A stretch of DNA of 64,000 nt, from assembly GCA_030737875.1 (NCBI GenBank), contig CM060922.1:226283835-226347834 (forward strand), read 5' to 3'. Under the pieces are notes generated by a model that worked only from the letters and a program-made list of their open reading frames with translations, had not been told where the DNA came from and did no database searches. Origin of the DNA: Allium sativum (Eukaryota; Streptophyta; Magnoliopsida; Asparagales; Amaryllidaceae). A program made the translations under genes and the position numbers. Positions 1 to 10,562 of this stretch are shown piece after piece. How positions within the stretch are numbered: the first letter of the stretch is position 1; each line of letters begins with the position of its first letter.

Positions 1-146
1 TTCCTATAAACTGGGAACACAACTTCGCTGACGCCCATGTTTAGTGCAGCTCTGGAAACAATATGAAACCCTGCAAAACAAAACTGCAGTGCCATAACTC
101 CTATGAAGAGCTTTGTTTTTTCACAAACTTTTGAATTCTTCACCAT
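1..146 (-). CDS. WAT1-related (EamA/DMT, nodulin MtN21-like) transporter, first exon, partial
   Basis: The minus strand opens with an ATG at 146 and reads without a stop to the window edge, about 48 residues. After a short polar N-terminus (MVKNSKVCEKTK) comes a hydrophobic first membrane segment (LFIGVMALQFCFAGFHIVSR), then AALNMGVSEVVFPVYR. This matches the conserved N-terminus of plant WAT1-related proteins, ten-helix plasma-membrane or tonoplast carriers of the drug/metabolite transporter superfamily; WAT1 itself moves auxin and UMAMIT members move amino acids. First exons in this family usually end just after the PVYRN motif, so the donor probably lies just outside the window. Nothing in this exon is broken. 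Whether the whole gene is intact, or is a fragment carried by a transposon (see the CACTA-like end at 3321), cannot be seen here. The substrate cannot be predicted. Confidence 0.85.
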   Translation of the reverse strand, partial: MVKNSKVCEKTKLFIGVMALQFCFAGFHIVSRAALNMGVSEVVFPVYR

Positions 147-210
147 GTTGTTTTGCTCTTTAAACTAAAATGTTGTGATTGTAGTATAGAATGAGAAGCG
201 AGCAAGGGCG

Positions 211-219
211 TATATATAG
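211..219 (-). promoter_or_regulatory. Candidate TATA box of the WAT1-related gene
   Basis: On the minus strand the string CTATATATA lies about 65-73 bases upstream of the ATG at 146. This leaves room for a start site about 30 bases downstream and a short 5' leader. It was identified by motif and position only. Confidence 0.45.
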
Positions 220-436
220 TTGCTATTACCCTCTCCTATTAAATTTGGTGCGTGTTATCTTATGTTCTCTTGATCATTATCAAAAGTATATTTTATTCAA
301 TTATCATTATTTAATCATGCTAATGACTTTGAACAAGCCTACTCTAATAAGCTTTAGTTTTCAGGAGACTTTTGTTTCACTTGTTTTGAAATTATACAAC
401 TAAATATGTAATATTTTAATTATATATTAGTAATAA

Positions 437-472
437 AGCACTAATTTATAAAAAAAAAGTTATATTAGTGCT
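437..472. repeat. Short inverted repeat (hairpin) in the intergenic stretch
   Basis: AGCACTAAT at 437-445 is mirrored by ATTAGTGCT at 464-472 around an A-rich loop. It is the only clear structure between the WAT1-like exon and the possible exon at 917. The rest of 220-916 is AT-rich, with no coding region I can support. Confidence 0.4.
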
Positions 473-916
473 ATACAAATGAATGTGCGTTATGACACTG
501 GTGAATTATCAATATATGACTGAAATGATGTCGATCGGACACTTTTTATCTCAATTTAGCTCCAAGGATATATTGGTAACTTCCCATGCTATAGGATCTA
601 CAAAATCTGCTATAGCACATTCATAATGGTTAAACCGTTAATCTTTTATAAATTTATCATCAATTTGACATGTAGATGTTTGTTTCGTGATTCACAGGAG
701 CATGCTGGACATCAAGTACAATGAGCTCTTATAGTTTTAAATGTTGGTACCGTTATTTATATGATTGATTACCCAATTATTTTGTTCTAACCAAATTTGC
801 TATGGGATCACACAAATAAATGACATGGTTTGGCTAAAACGTGGACCATAGCATGAAACTAGTATGAATTTAATACAAGAGAACAGTAAAAAGAGAAATT
901 CCACACCTTGATGCAG

Positions 917-1031
917 AGTGGTGCAATAGGCAGGTTTTGTGGAGCTTGAAGATCCTCAATCTCAGTCATTCGAGTCACCCTCTCTAACCGTTCTATATTA
1001 TCATTTTGATCTGATGATTCAGTTGACGCTG
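917..1031 (-). other. Possible further exon or 3' part of the unrecognised gene
   Basis: On the minus strand an acceptor-like TTTTTCGCAG precedes 1031 and a donor-like CATCAAG/gtgtgg ends the block at 917. One frame is open and protein-like (STESSDQNDNIERLERVTR, then MTEIEDLQAPQNLPIAPLC). That frame does not join in phase to the exon ending at 1118: the direct junction gives a stop within four codons. Either this block is 3' untranslated sequence after a natural stop, or the gene has a frameshift, or the splice choice differs. No family was recognised. Confidence 0.35.
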
Positions 1032-1117
1032 CTGCGAAAAATATATATTTGTAAGATATCAAAAAACTGTTGTTCTAATATCTGGAAAATAAATAAAGAT
1101 TGGAGGGTAATATTTAC

Positions 1118-2293
1118 CTTGTCTGGGACCTTACAAGTGCTTCGGCAACAGTACGTGTATCCCCTAACTCCACATAAATCCTAGTAAACCTAAACGTAAT
1201 AAATACATATTGATTTAAGTTTTTTGAAATAGCATTATTGGTTCATGAAGCTTTCAGCATGACTCGTTAGTATTTGATTTCAGGGGGACAAAATATCTAC
1301 AATCTTCAATTTTCTTACATTCGACATGGTGATATCATCAAAACATGCAATATTGAAGTATCATAAAATGATACACAATAACATAAACATAAAAATATTT
1401 TTATTCTAGTCGTTTTTACAAGTAAACCAATCATCGAATGCAAGGGCAGAACACACCCACACACAAAGAAATAAAATGCAGTGTTTCCATGCTTTCACTT
1501 CTGGAAAACAAACTGTTAGCGCCAGTCGCTTCAGCGCATATGGATGTACAGAAAGAAAATAATTACAAAGTTACTGATATTCTGTCCAAATCGAAACAAC
1601 ATTCGCTGCAGTGGCACCTGATGGGAAATACATTATCCCATTTTTCTCAGCACCCAAGGCTTTGATACATTTCATAAACGAGAAATCTCAAATATGATAC
1701 CATCTAAACGATATCAAGATAATACCGAAATAATAATTTAAAGTTTAGAGTTGTCCTCGTTTGTAATCAAAACACAACGAAAAAAATGATCTCAAATTGT
1801 AGTACCTAATGATCTCCCTTGAAGAACAACAGTTGCGTGCCAGTTAACATCCTGGGCAAATGACCTACTTGGTAACTCATTCTCAGCATTGATAATATCT
1901 TTTGTTCCATCACGCAAAATACCATGATCCTACAATTTAGATAACAAAATTAGAGAAAAATATGTCACAATAAAAAATAAGTCGAGGTGAACAAAAGAAA
2001 TGTGTACGAAGAATAGGAAGTAATTATTCGAATTTAATAGTTAGCTACTAAAAAAAGTTTAACTTATTTTACAAGCTTAAAATATTATTATGGCAACAGC
2101 ATAAAAATGAAATATGCCAACACCCAAGTAGCTTTTTAGCAGCCATTGCCACAATTTAGAACACCTGCAAAGTTCAACTGATAAACCAACAACTACAAAC
2201 ACAACCAACAAATTGATCGATCCATAGGGTCACCTTTTGTTCCTCAAAAGACGAAATGGTGTGAGTCGAAGGGTAGGTACTTATACGAAAATT
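1118..2293 (-). CDS. Unrecognised spliced gene, partial model of four exons
   Basis: Four minus-strand blocks, each bounded by AG and GT, join in one frame: 2293-2234, 1929-1806, 1659-1575 and 1189-1118. Their phases (0, 0, 1, 2) fit without an internal stop and give about 113 residues. Recognisable stretches are STYPSTHTISSFEEQK, DHGILRDGTKDIINAENELP, VNWHATVVLQGRSLALGAEK, NGIMYFPSGATAANV and IYVELGDTRTVAEALVRSQT. I do not recognise a domain, and I see no signal peptide or membrane segment. The acceptor at 1660 is weak and the start codon was not found. A likely non-coding first exon ends at 2996. The model could be a small host gene or a gene carried inside the DNA transposon whose end appears at 3321. 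The consistency of phase is the main support; the function is unknown. Confidence 0.4.
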
Positions 2294-2995
2294 CTAGAAA
2301 CACTTGTCAATGTGGGTTTATTTGTCCTACGAAGTTGCACCAATTCTATAATCAAGTTTCTAAGATTTCTGTTGTCACCAAGTGATTTTATTACATTTGC
2401 TCGATGGCAATCATTAGCTCATGAGCCTCTATAATACATAATTCTTACATCAATGCTTCATATTTTTTTTCAGTTTAACCTCTAATTGTTCTTTAAAAAA
2501 GTTACAATCAAAAATACATGTTTACAAACAATAATTAAATAATTGATCTATCTGTCTTTGCAATATTGCATTTCAGATATCAAATACATTTATAGCATAG
2601 ATGAGTGCAAGTGAAATAAGTGGAAAAAGTCCTCATCTCTCCTAAGAACATACTAACACATGCTAAACAAATTTAAAAAGAAGAATTTCCCAAAACACAG
2701 AACTAAACAATATTCTTCTTTTTATGAAATCCCCAAAACACGAAGTAAGAGGTCAAAAACTCAATTTAAACCGTACAATCAGACACCCATTCACAGTATC
2801 ACAATAACCGCAACTTTGACATATAATACATAACTACAAACAACTGTGGCCAAAAGCAAAGAACAAAATCAGAATTCGAGATCGAATTATACCAAGGGTA
2901 GAAGTTATACAATAAATTGAATCGATTTCAACAAACATGATAATAATAATGGATTAACAGAGAATTATAATGAAATCATTTATCTAGAGCAAAAC
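2294..2995 (-). other. Intron-like AT-rich stretch without a supported gene
   Basis: This 700-base stretch lies between the non-coding leader exon and the first supported coding block. One minus-strand frame around 2300-2410 is open for about 45 residues (VIKSLGDNRNLRNL, then IIELVQLRRTNKPTLTSVS) but ends in a stop and has no clear splice partners. Otherwise nothing coding is visible. Confidence 0.35.
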
Positions 2996-3070
2996 CTGTT
3001 CGAAATCGATTAGAGAAGGGATCGCTGATATCAATCCTCCGAAGTCCAATTTTCTTTTTATTTGCTTATG
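2996..3070 (-). other. Probable 5' leader exon of the unrecognised gene
   Basis: Read on the minus strand, GC-richer sequence from about 3070 ends in TTCGAACAG/gttttg, a good splice donor at 2995-2994. It has no ATG leading into a long frame, so it is likely 5' untranslated. The upstream boundary is approximate. Confidence 0.3.
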
Positions 3071-3157
3071 ACGCGGCCGAAAGAGGAATAAGCGTTGGGG
3101 GTGAAAGATTGAGGCATCGATTAGGTCATATGACGAGAATTTACCCTTTTGCCCTTA

Positions 3158-3321
3158 GAAAATAAGAGTTGACCAGGCAATCAACACATAGAAGTGTTGG
3201 CAGATTTTTGGTGACACATTTTTGCTATAGCAACACATATTCGTGTCACTAGTCTACAACACATATAAGTGTTGGCAGTTGAAAAAAATAAGAGTTGCCA
3301 AATGGCCATTATGGTATAGTG
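3158..3321 (-). mobile_element. CACTA-type DNA transposon terminus (putative)
   Basis: Read on the minus strand the block begins CACTATACCATAATGGCC and contains three diverged copies of a palindromic subterminal unit (AACACATATAAGTGTTGGCAG and relatives at about 3181-3202, 3232-3250 and 3260-3281, seen on the plus strand). Plant CACTA elements start with CACTA and carry exactly this kind of subterminal repeat array. Ty3/gypsy homology resumes at 3322, the next base, as expected if the transposon inserted into element 1. The other end was not found in the window, so the call rests on one terminus. Confidence 0.45.
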
Positions 3322-6300
3322 TCGTGTACACCACTAAGTCTCTCGGGCAACTCCACTCTATACGCCATCCGTCCAATCTTCTCCTTAATAGGAAACGGCC
3401 CTACGAACCTTGGTGCTAATTTCCCAACGGACCCAAAGCGAACAACGTTCCGTATTGGAGACACTTTGATAAAGACCAAGTCCCCAACTTCAAACTCAAG
3501 ATCTGTCCTCCTCTTATCCGCATAATATTTCTGCCTATCTTGCGCTGCTGTCATCCTCCTTCGAATCAAGTCGATCTTCTCCGAAGTCTCCCTAATCATA
3601 TCGGGCCCAAGTAAGATCTTATCGTACACTCCCACCAACATGTAGGATAACGACAAGGTCGTCCATATAGAGCTTCGAAAGGTGCCATGCCAATGCTAGA
3701 CTGAAAGCTATTATTATATGCGAACTCTACCAATGGAAGATGCTCTTCCCATGTACCCCCAAAGTCTAGGATACATAGCCTCAAAAGATCCTCTAGAATG
3801 CGATTCACCCTCTCAGTTTGGCCGTCCGTCTGAGGATGATATGCAGTGCTCAAACATAGCTGAGTCCCTACCGCCACTTGTAGGCTTCTCCAAAATTCGC
3901 TAGTGAAAATAGGGTCGCGGTCGCTCACTATGCTAGAAGGAATACCGTGCAAACGAACTATCTCTCGGACGTATATAGAAGCTAACCATGGAGCAGTCCT
4001 CTTACTCTTCAAAGGAATGAAATGGGCACTCTTAGTAAGTCTATCTACTATAACCCAAATTCCCGTATTACCCTTCCTTGATCTTGGTAATCCATCCATA
4101 AAATCCATCGAGACGCTTTCCCATTTCCATAGTGGAACCTCCAATGGGCGAAGCAACCCACCGGGTTTCTTTTGCTCCGCTTTTACTTGTTGGCACACCA
4201 AGCATCTAGCGACATACTCGGCCACGTCCCTCTTCATGCCGGCCCAAAAGAAAACTTGCTTCATGTCTTTGTACATCTTGTCCCCGCCGGGATGAATGGT
4301 CATCTTCAAACGATGTGCATCGTCAAGAATAGTCTTCCTTGGGTCATCATCTTTTGGTACGCAAAGTCTACCTTCCCTGCGTAACCAACCCTTATCATCT
4401 AGGGTATACCTACGGAAATGGCTTGATGACTCCCCTCCTTTGAACTTTTCTACTAACTCAACCAGCTGTGGGTCGTCTCATTGTGCCTCGCCAATCCGTC
4501 CCAAAAGCGTAGGTCTGACCTCCAAGGATGCTAGCAAACCGGGTACAAAGTCAACGGAAGGTCTAAAGTCGAACATCGAAATGAATTCTAAGCTTCGCCG
4601 CTCAACAAACAAAGGACTTAAGGATAATCTTTTTCTACTTAAGGCATCGACCACTACGTTACCCTTGCCAGGGGTATATGCTATCTCGAAGTCATAGGAT
4701 GCTAAGAACTCCATCCACCTTTGCTGCCTTAAGTTCAAGTCCTTTTGAGAGAATAAGCATTTTAAAGATTTGTGGTCAGTGAATAATTCGAATTTCTCGC
4801 CAAGAAGATAATGGCACCAAGACTTAAGCGCGAAAACAATGGCGGCCAACTCTAGGTCATGTGTGGGGTAATTTTTCTCATGCGCTCTCAACTGCCTTCC
4901 ACCATAGGCTATTACCCTACCCTCTTGCATTAAGACTGCGCCTAGTCCTGTCCCACAAGCGTCAGTATAAACGGTAAATGACTTACTCCCGTCTGGCAGC
5001 ACTAAGACTGGGGCTGAGGTCAAAGCTCTCTTCAAACGTTGGAACGCATCATCACAATCTACGTCCCATGTGAAACCTAGGTTCTTCTTCGTCAAGCGTG
5101 TCATTGGAGCTAATATCTTTGCGAAGTCTTTGATAAACTTCCTATAGTAGCCAGGCAACCCCAAGAAACTTCTTACTTCGGTAGCATTTTTAGGGACCTT
5201 CCAATCTTGGATGGCCACCACCTTCGCGGGATCCACAGCTATCCCTTCCTTGGAAACCACATGCCCAAGGAATCATACTTCCTTCCTCCAGAAGTGACAC
5301 TTAGAAAATTTGGCTTTAAGATTATGCACTCGTAGGGTCTCCAACACTTTCCTAAGATGTAGGGCATGCTCTTCTTCATCCTTAGAAAAGATCAGGATGT
5401 CGTCTATAAAGACTACCACGAATTTGTTAAGGTACTCCCTAAACACCCTACTCATCAAATCAACAAAGTATGCGGGGGCGTTTGTCAAACCGAAGGGCAT
5501 CACTAGCCATTCATAGAAACCGTCCGGAGTCCTAAAGGCAGTCTTGTCAATGCTATCCTCAGCCACTCTCAACTGATGGAAACCAGTGGCTAAGTCCAAC
5601 TGCGAAAACACTGAGGCGCCAACTAACTGATCGAAGAGATCGTCAATCCTCGGTAGTGGGTGTCTGTTCTTCTTAGTAAGCTTATTAAGTTATCTATAGT
5701 CCACACAAAGTCTAAGAGACCCATCCACCTTCGTGGCAAATACTACTGGAGCACCCCACTCCAATATACTACGTCTTATGAACTCCTTATCAATCAACTC
5801 CTTCACTTGCTTATCGAGTTCCCTCCTTTCACGTGGAGCCATGTGGCGTACTGGCAAAGATACTGGTTTCGCATTATCCACAAGATATATTCGAAAATCT
5901 ATCTCCCGCTTTGGAGGCAAGCCCTTCACCTCCTTAAACACATCCGAGTATTCTCGGACTACTCTAATAGATTGTAGATTTTCCTCAGATGCGTGAAGCG
6001 ATTCTAAATAACTTAGCATAACGGAATTTATGGGGTCATAAAATATTTCGAGAGCGTTACCAAGGCGAGTCATGAGCCTAACTACTCTCCTTTCACAATC
6101 AAGAACGGCTCCATTTCTGGATAACCAATCCATTCCTAAAATTAGTCCATAGCCCGTGAAGCCCAACACATAAGCATCACATCTAAACTCAACGCTAAGT
6201 ATAGAAATTTTCAAATCCAAACACATCATGGAAAAATAAGCTGAGCCCCCAATTGGATTCGAAACAACTAAGGGATCCTCTACTAAACTGGTGTTTAAGT

Positions 6301-7399
6301 GCAGTGACTCAACTAATGATGTAGAGATAAACGAATGCGATGCGCCCGAATCGAATAAGGTACAGACATGATGATCAAACAGAAAAACTAAGCTTTCAAC
6401 AGAAATGGTTCTACCTCGTTCTTGCAGCGGTGGGACCGCGAGAGCCTGAACTTCTCCCCTTGCCTGCCCTGGTGCCATAAGAGCCTGCACCTGTCCTCCC
6501 GAGGTAGCTCCAGCCCTCTGCCCCTTCTTTGGGCAGTCCTTCACTAGATGTCCCGCCTCACCACAGTGAAAACAACCAGTCTTCTTTTTCTTTCGGCAAT
6601 CCTTGCTGAGATGGCCTGGTGTCCCACAGTTAAAGCATTTCTTCTTTCCCTTGCCATTATTGTCTTTACCACCCCTCTTGTTTTGCTATTGTGGTTTCTT
6701 CTGATCCCCTTTCTTCTCGGGTGCCTTATCAGCTTTATTGCATTTCTCCTCGTGCATGAGTGCCTTGTCTACTAGCTTCTCAAAGGTGGCCCCCATAGGG
6801 ATGTGGGTCATAGCCAACCCTTGCAACGGTTCATTCAATCCATTAACGAACCTCAGAGCCTCCTTCTCCGGCGTGTTCACTAAGTACAAGCAAAACCTTG
6901 CTAATTGATTAAATTTTTTGACATATTCTTTCACTGATGAGCTTCCTTGCTTTAATGTCAAGAACCTTTCCATATATAGATTCTCTTCTACCCTTGAGAG
7001 AAACTTCGCCTCAAACCTACGTCTGAAATCCGCCCAAGAATCAACAGGACGCTCCCCATTAGTGACCTCCCACCAAAACGAGGCCTCTTTCTTCATTAAC
7101 CAAGCTGCTAATATGACTTTCCTTCCTTCTTCCACTTCAAAGATCTCTAGCAATTCTTCCACCTCCCTAAGCCAATCTCTAGCTTCCACAAACGATTCTG
7201 ACCCTTGAAAAGGTTTTCCACCCATAGCCTTAAATTCCTTGCACGTCTTTGCAAAAGTATCTACGCGAGGAGGAGGAGAAACGGGTGCAACTGGTGGTGG
7301 AGGAACATTGGCCGGACCTGCGGCGGCCCTAGCTTCTAATAACCTCCTATACCATCCTGGTATCGTTACACCATCCGGAAGGTTATGATCTTCAGTCAT
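3322..7399 (-). pseudogene. Element 1 gag-pol polyprotein, broken by four stops and one frameshift
   Basis: The start is the ATG at 7399 (MTEDHNLPDG). In order it shows a retrotransposon gag domain (WLMKKEASFWWEV), two CCHC zinc knuckles near 6640-6545 (CFNCGTPGHLSKDC type), the aspartic protease motif [10 protein letters not shown] near 6365, reverse transcriptase with FIDD in place of YVDD ([13 protein letters not shown] near 5400), RNase H ([13 protein letters not shown] near 4970), the integrase zinc region (CLVCQQ) and catalytic core (DFMDGLP, SDRDPIF, TAYHPQTDGQTERVN), then the GPF motif (VGPFPI). In-frame stops lie at 6686-6688, 5690-5692, 5273-5275 and 4478-4480. A one-base loss near 3625 shifts the frame. 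Two of the stops are CGA to TGA compared with element 2. The copy cannot make a working polyprotein. Confidence 0.9.
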
Positions 7400-7594
7400 G
7401 CTGAAACGAAAAAGGAAAGATTCAAAATGGAGAATTCGAAGGATAAAGATATATGGCTATTGGGGATAATGTTTTTTTCATAAAAACTTTCCTCTTTAAA
7501 TTACTCATTAAGACATGTTTTTGAAAACACTTCTTCCAAAAATACTTTAGAAAAATAGTTTTTCTAAAAAAATTATTTGTTCTGGTAACCTTAA

Positions 7595-7606
7595 GCTCTG
7601 ATACCA
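7595..7606 (-). promoter_or_regulatory. Primer-binding site of element 1 (tRNA-iMet)
   Basis: On the minus strand TGGTATCAGAGC lies two bases inside the 5' LTR boundary. It is a perfect match to the usual plant primer-binding site complementary to the 3' end of initiator methionine tRNA. Confidence 0.9.
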
Positions 7607-8851
7607 CATGTAACACCCCACGTCCATTAATGTCACTCACAAAGGGAATGCATTAACTTCCATGGAGGTTTTAAGTGAATATAGAACAGAAAAATCACAA
7701 CAAGACAGATAATAAGTAGTACTTGGAAATCTAACACTTCATTTTATTGCAGCGGAAATTAAACATGTTTATTACATCATAAAACCATAAATCAGAGTCA
7801 AGTACAATATCCATCTTCATAAAACAAAATCATAATCCCATTACACAAATAGCCATTAAAGAAGATAACAAGCTGGACTTTACTTCAACGGTCCAAGCTT
7901 TCCAAGAGAGAGATAAAGCAATCCAATCAAACTCTACTAGAGCTGGGTCCAACCTGAGGACTTGGAGGGGGAAAAGGATAGAAATGGAGGGGGTTAGACA
8001 TAAAGTCTGGCGAGTATAATAATTCTAACAATACTATTATCAAAATAACTAGACTAAGGCATAAGTTCGAAGACAAGTAAATGTCTATGAACTATTAGGT
8101 ATGGAAGAGCAGATAAAGATAACATTTAAGATAACGTCAAAGGCACACCTAATTACTAACGAATAATTACTTCACTGCACCACACATTACTACACTGCAC
8201 TGCACCAATCACCCTAAAGGTTGATCCCACTTGCTTCACACAGAAACTATATAAATAGCCTTAGGTACCCCTAGCTGACTACATAGGTGCCGTCTGCCCC
8301 TATCTCCACTAGATGTACCCCACTACCCACTTTCGATCGGCTCCTTACTCGTAGATACCCGTGCTGGCCCCATAGTGGGGTGTATCACTCCCCTATAGTG
8401 GCAACCCGATACAACATGAGAATGCATGGCTTATACCTGCACGATGCAACAACGTCTTACCTACCAGCCCGGGTCCACACACGCATATGAAACCCGTTGG
8501 ACTTGCGTTGCCACCGCTCCCCGTTTTGGCCTCTTAAAGTCAAACCCAGTATGCGTGCCCCGTCCTCGACTTGGGTCGAGCCCACAAAGATACGTTTGGG
8601 TTACTGGTTGAAATGGGCCCCCGCAAGCTACCCACCTAAGCTTGTCCGTTAGTACGTCCCACTTAACCCTCTTAGTCATGTTCATTTACTCGTGTGTTTG
8701 GTTAAGTCTTGCTAATCGTATTTCACATGCCACTAAGGGCACCCACTAGATTCCTCATGACACCCAAGGCACCTACTTAACCCCTATGTCCCACCTTACA
8801 TGTTTATCTGGTTAATTATTTCTTAATTCATTCAGGCCATAACCTCATAAA

Positions 8852-9068
8852 GACCTCTCACATTAGACTGGCATTTATGGCAACTGGATTTGCCGGGCGG
8901 GTCCGGGCAGTCTTACACCATAAAAGAGTCTAACCTCGTGTCTTTACAACTGTTATGCTTTAGTTTAGGCCTAGGACCTCTCACATTGGGCTAACATTTG
9001 TGACCACTGGATTTGCCGGGCGGGTCCGGGCAGGTTTACGTCACAAACGAGTCCAACCTCGTGTCCTA
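8852..9068. repeat. Two-copy tandem repeat in element 1 LTR
   Basis: Two copies of about 118 bp share CTCACATT, GGATTTGCCGGGCGGGTCC and GGGCAG, then CAACCTCGTGTC. The same duplicated module occurs in both LTRs of element 2 (15761-15977 and 24121-24337) with different sequence in the middle, so the duplication predates the split of the two subfamilies. Confidence 0.75.
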
Positions 9069-10108
9069 AGCATTGATTATCACTTATAATCTTTTACCCC
9101 TGTTTTAATAATTCCCTATTCAAATTATTAATTAACTCCAATTTTAATGATGCCCATAATTGACTCAATTATGGCCATCCATTCATGGCATGCAAAATCA
9201 TATCAATTGCACCCCAACTTCTTAATATTAAATCCTTAATATTACTCCTACCGCACATTTATATGTTCGCTTATTCAACGCAGAATATACGTTAGACTCG
9301 AATAGTCTAACTCATAGCAAAAAAATAAATTATCACAACATATAGACAATTAAAATGAATCTAATCATAATAGGGGTGAAACTTGCATAAACTACACATG
9401 TTAAGGATCTAAAGGTGTCAACTTGTTAAATGTCACAATTTACATGATATGATCATAACCCAAATTTATGTATAAACTTGCATATGGGGTTTTAGGCAAC
9501 ATAATGATGGTGTGAACTAGCATAGAATTTCACATATGTCATAGAATAATTCTAGATGTCATAATAGATGTCATGGCATATGTTCATAGCTTTTACTAAT
9601 CAACCTAAACTTGCATATGTGATTTGTCATATAGACCAACATAGCCCAAACATAATGATTTGATTAACATGAACTAATTAACATAGATAGTAACATCATG
9701 GCTTTTTAACATGTATGATTCATCACAACTTAGCATAGAAACTCTCAACATACATAACATCATCATAGCATGATTTACAACATATAGGATGTCATCACCA
9801 CATAGCATAGGATTTATAACATACATGATAGTATAAGGTTTACAATAACATATATGACAATTCACATCATCTACTCATAATCCATTCATGACTTAATCTA
9901 ATTAAAATAACAATAATCTTGTTAAGATCATCATACTCACAATTAGAGAAGAAAAGAGAGTCTTGATTTGCTTTAGAGTTGAGTAGAATTAGAATTTGAT
10001 TAGCGTTTCTTCCTTCTTAGTTGGCGGCGGTTCCACTGAGTTCCATGGCAGCGGTATGACGGTAGCTATTCTATTTTTCATGTGAATTAGAGTGAGAGAC
10101 TACCTAGG

Positions 10109-10117
10109 TATTTATAG
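10109..10117 (-). promoter_or_regulatory. TATA box of element 1 LTR
   Basis: CTATAAATA on the minus strand lies about 446 bases inside U3. The matching string occurs at the equivalent place in both LTRs of element 2, which supports it as the element promoter. Confidence 0.6.
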
Positions 10118-10247
10118 AGTTTAGGGTTTATTTAGACCGTCAGATCAACTTAGAACTAACCTGAACCATTTAATTTGCCAACTCAACCCTAAAGACACAT
10201 CAGCAGCTCAAGATTGGGCTCAGTCAAAACCCTAGCCGACTGACCAG

Positions 10248-10313
10248 GTCGACACTATAGTCGACCTGGGGGGGGGGGGGGGAGGTCGCACTAGTGTCGA
10301 CTCCCCAGTCGAC
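10248..10313. repeat. Phased GTCGAC array in element 1 U3
   Basis: GTCGAC occurs at 10248, 10260, 10296 and 10308, with a degenerate GTCGCA at 10285 and a run of G in the sixth slot. The spacing is 12 bp or a multiple of 12. The array lies upstream of the TATA box on the minus strand. The same 12-bp phasing is seen in element 2. Confidence 0.7.
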
Positions 10314-10562
10314 CTGCCCCGCCCGCTTCTGCATTTCCAGTTTGAATTTTTAAATTTCTGAAATCTGTTTTGAATTTTCTGAAACTTCAGATGGCCATAA
10401 CTTCTTCATACGAAGTCCAATTCACGCAAACTCGGACTCTATTTCGACCAGAATTCCGAGACGAACACAATGGCATAACCTGTTTCCTACAATTCTCACA
10501 TCTGAGTTTAGTTATTCTTTAATTTGTGAATATTAATATTAATAGAATTACGGGGTGTTACA

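Larger units (their letters stand above)
3322..10562 (-). mobile_element. Element 1: 5' part of a degenerate Tekay-like Ty3/gypsy chromovirus
   Basis: A minus-strand LTR retrotransposon with its 5' LTR at 7609-10562, a tRNA-iMet PBS and a gag-pol region that runs to 3322 and is then interrupted. The integrase C-terminal tail, chromodomain, PPT and 3' LTR are missing from the window. They may continue beyond a CACTA-like insertion whose other end lies left of position 1, or may be deleted. It belongs to the same family as element 2 (14534-26139), with an alignable protein and LTR but a different subfamily. No TSD can be tested because one end is absent. Confidence 0.88.
7609..10562 (-). repeat. 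Element 1 5' LTR (2954 bp)
   Basis: It is bounded on the plus strand by TGTAACACCCC at 7609 and GGGGTGTTACA ending at 10562, that is TG...CA. Its left end aligns well with the element 2 LTRs (shared GTGAATATAGAACAG, ACAACAAGACAGAT). Inside are two tandem copies of a unit of about 118 bp, a (G)n run near 10268-10282 and a GTCGAC array. It has no coding content; the short open frames in it have no supporting features. Confidence 0.9.

Noticed and set aside
8461..8685. 74-residue frame in the element 1 LTR
   Set aside because: It lies within U5/R sequence of the LTR, and the element 2 LTRs do not keep the frame.
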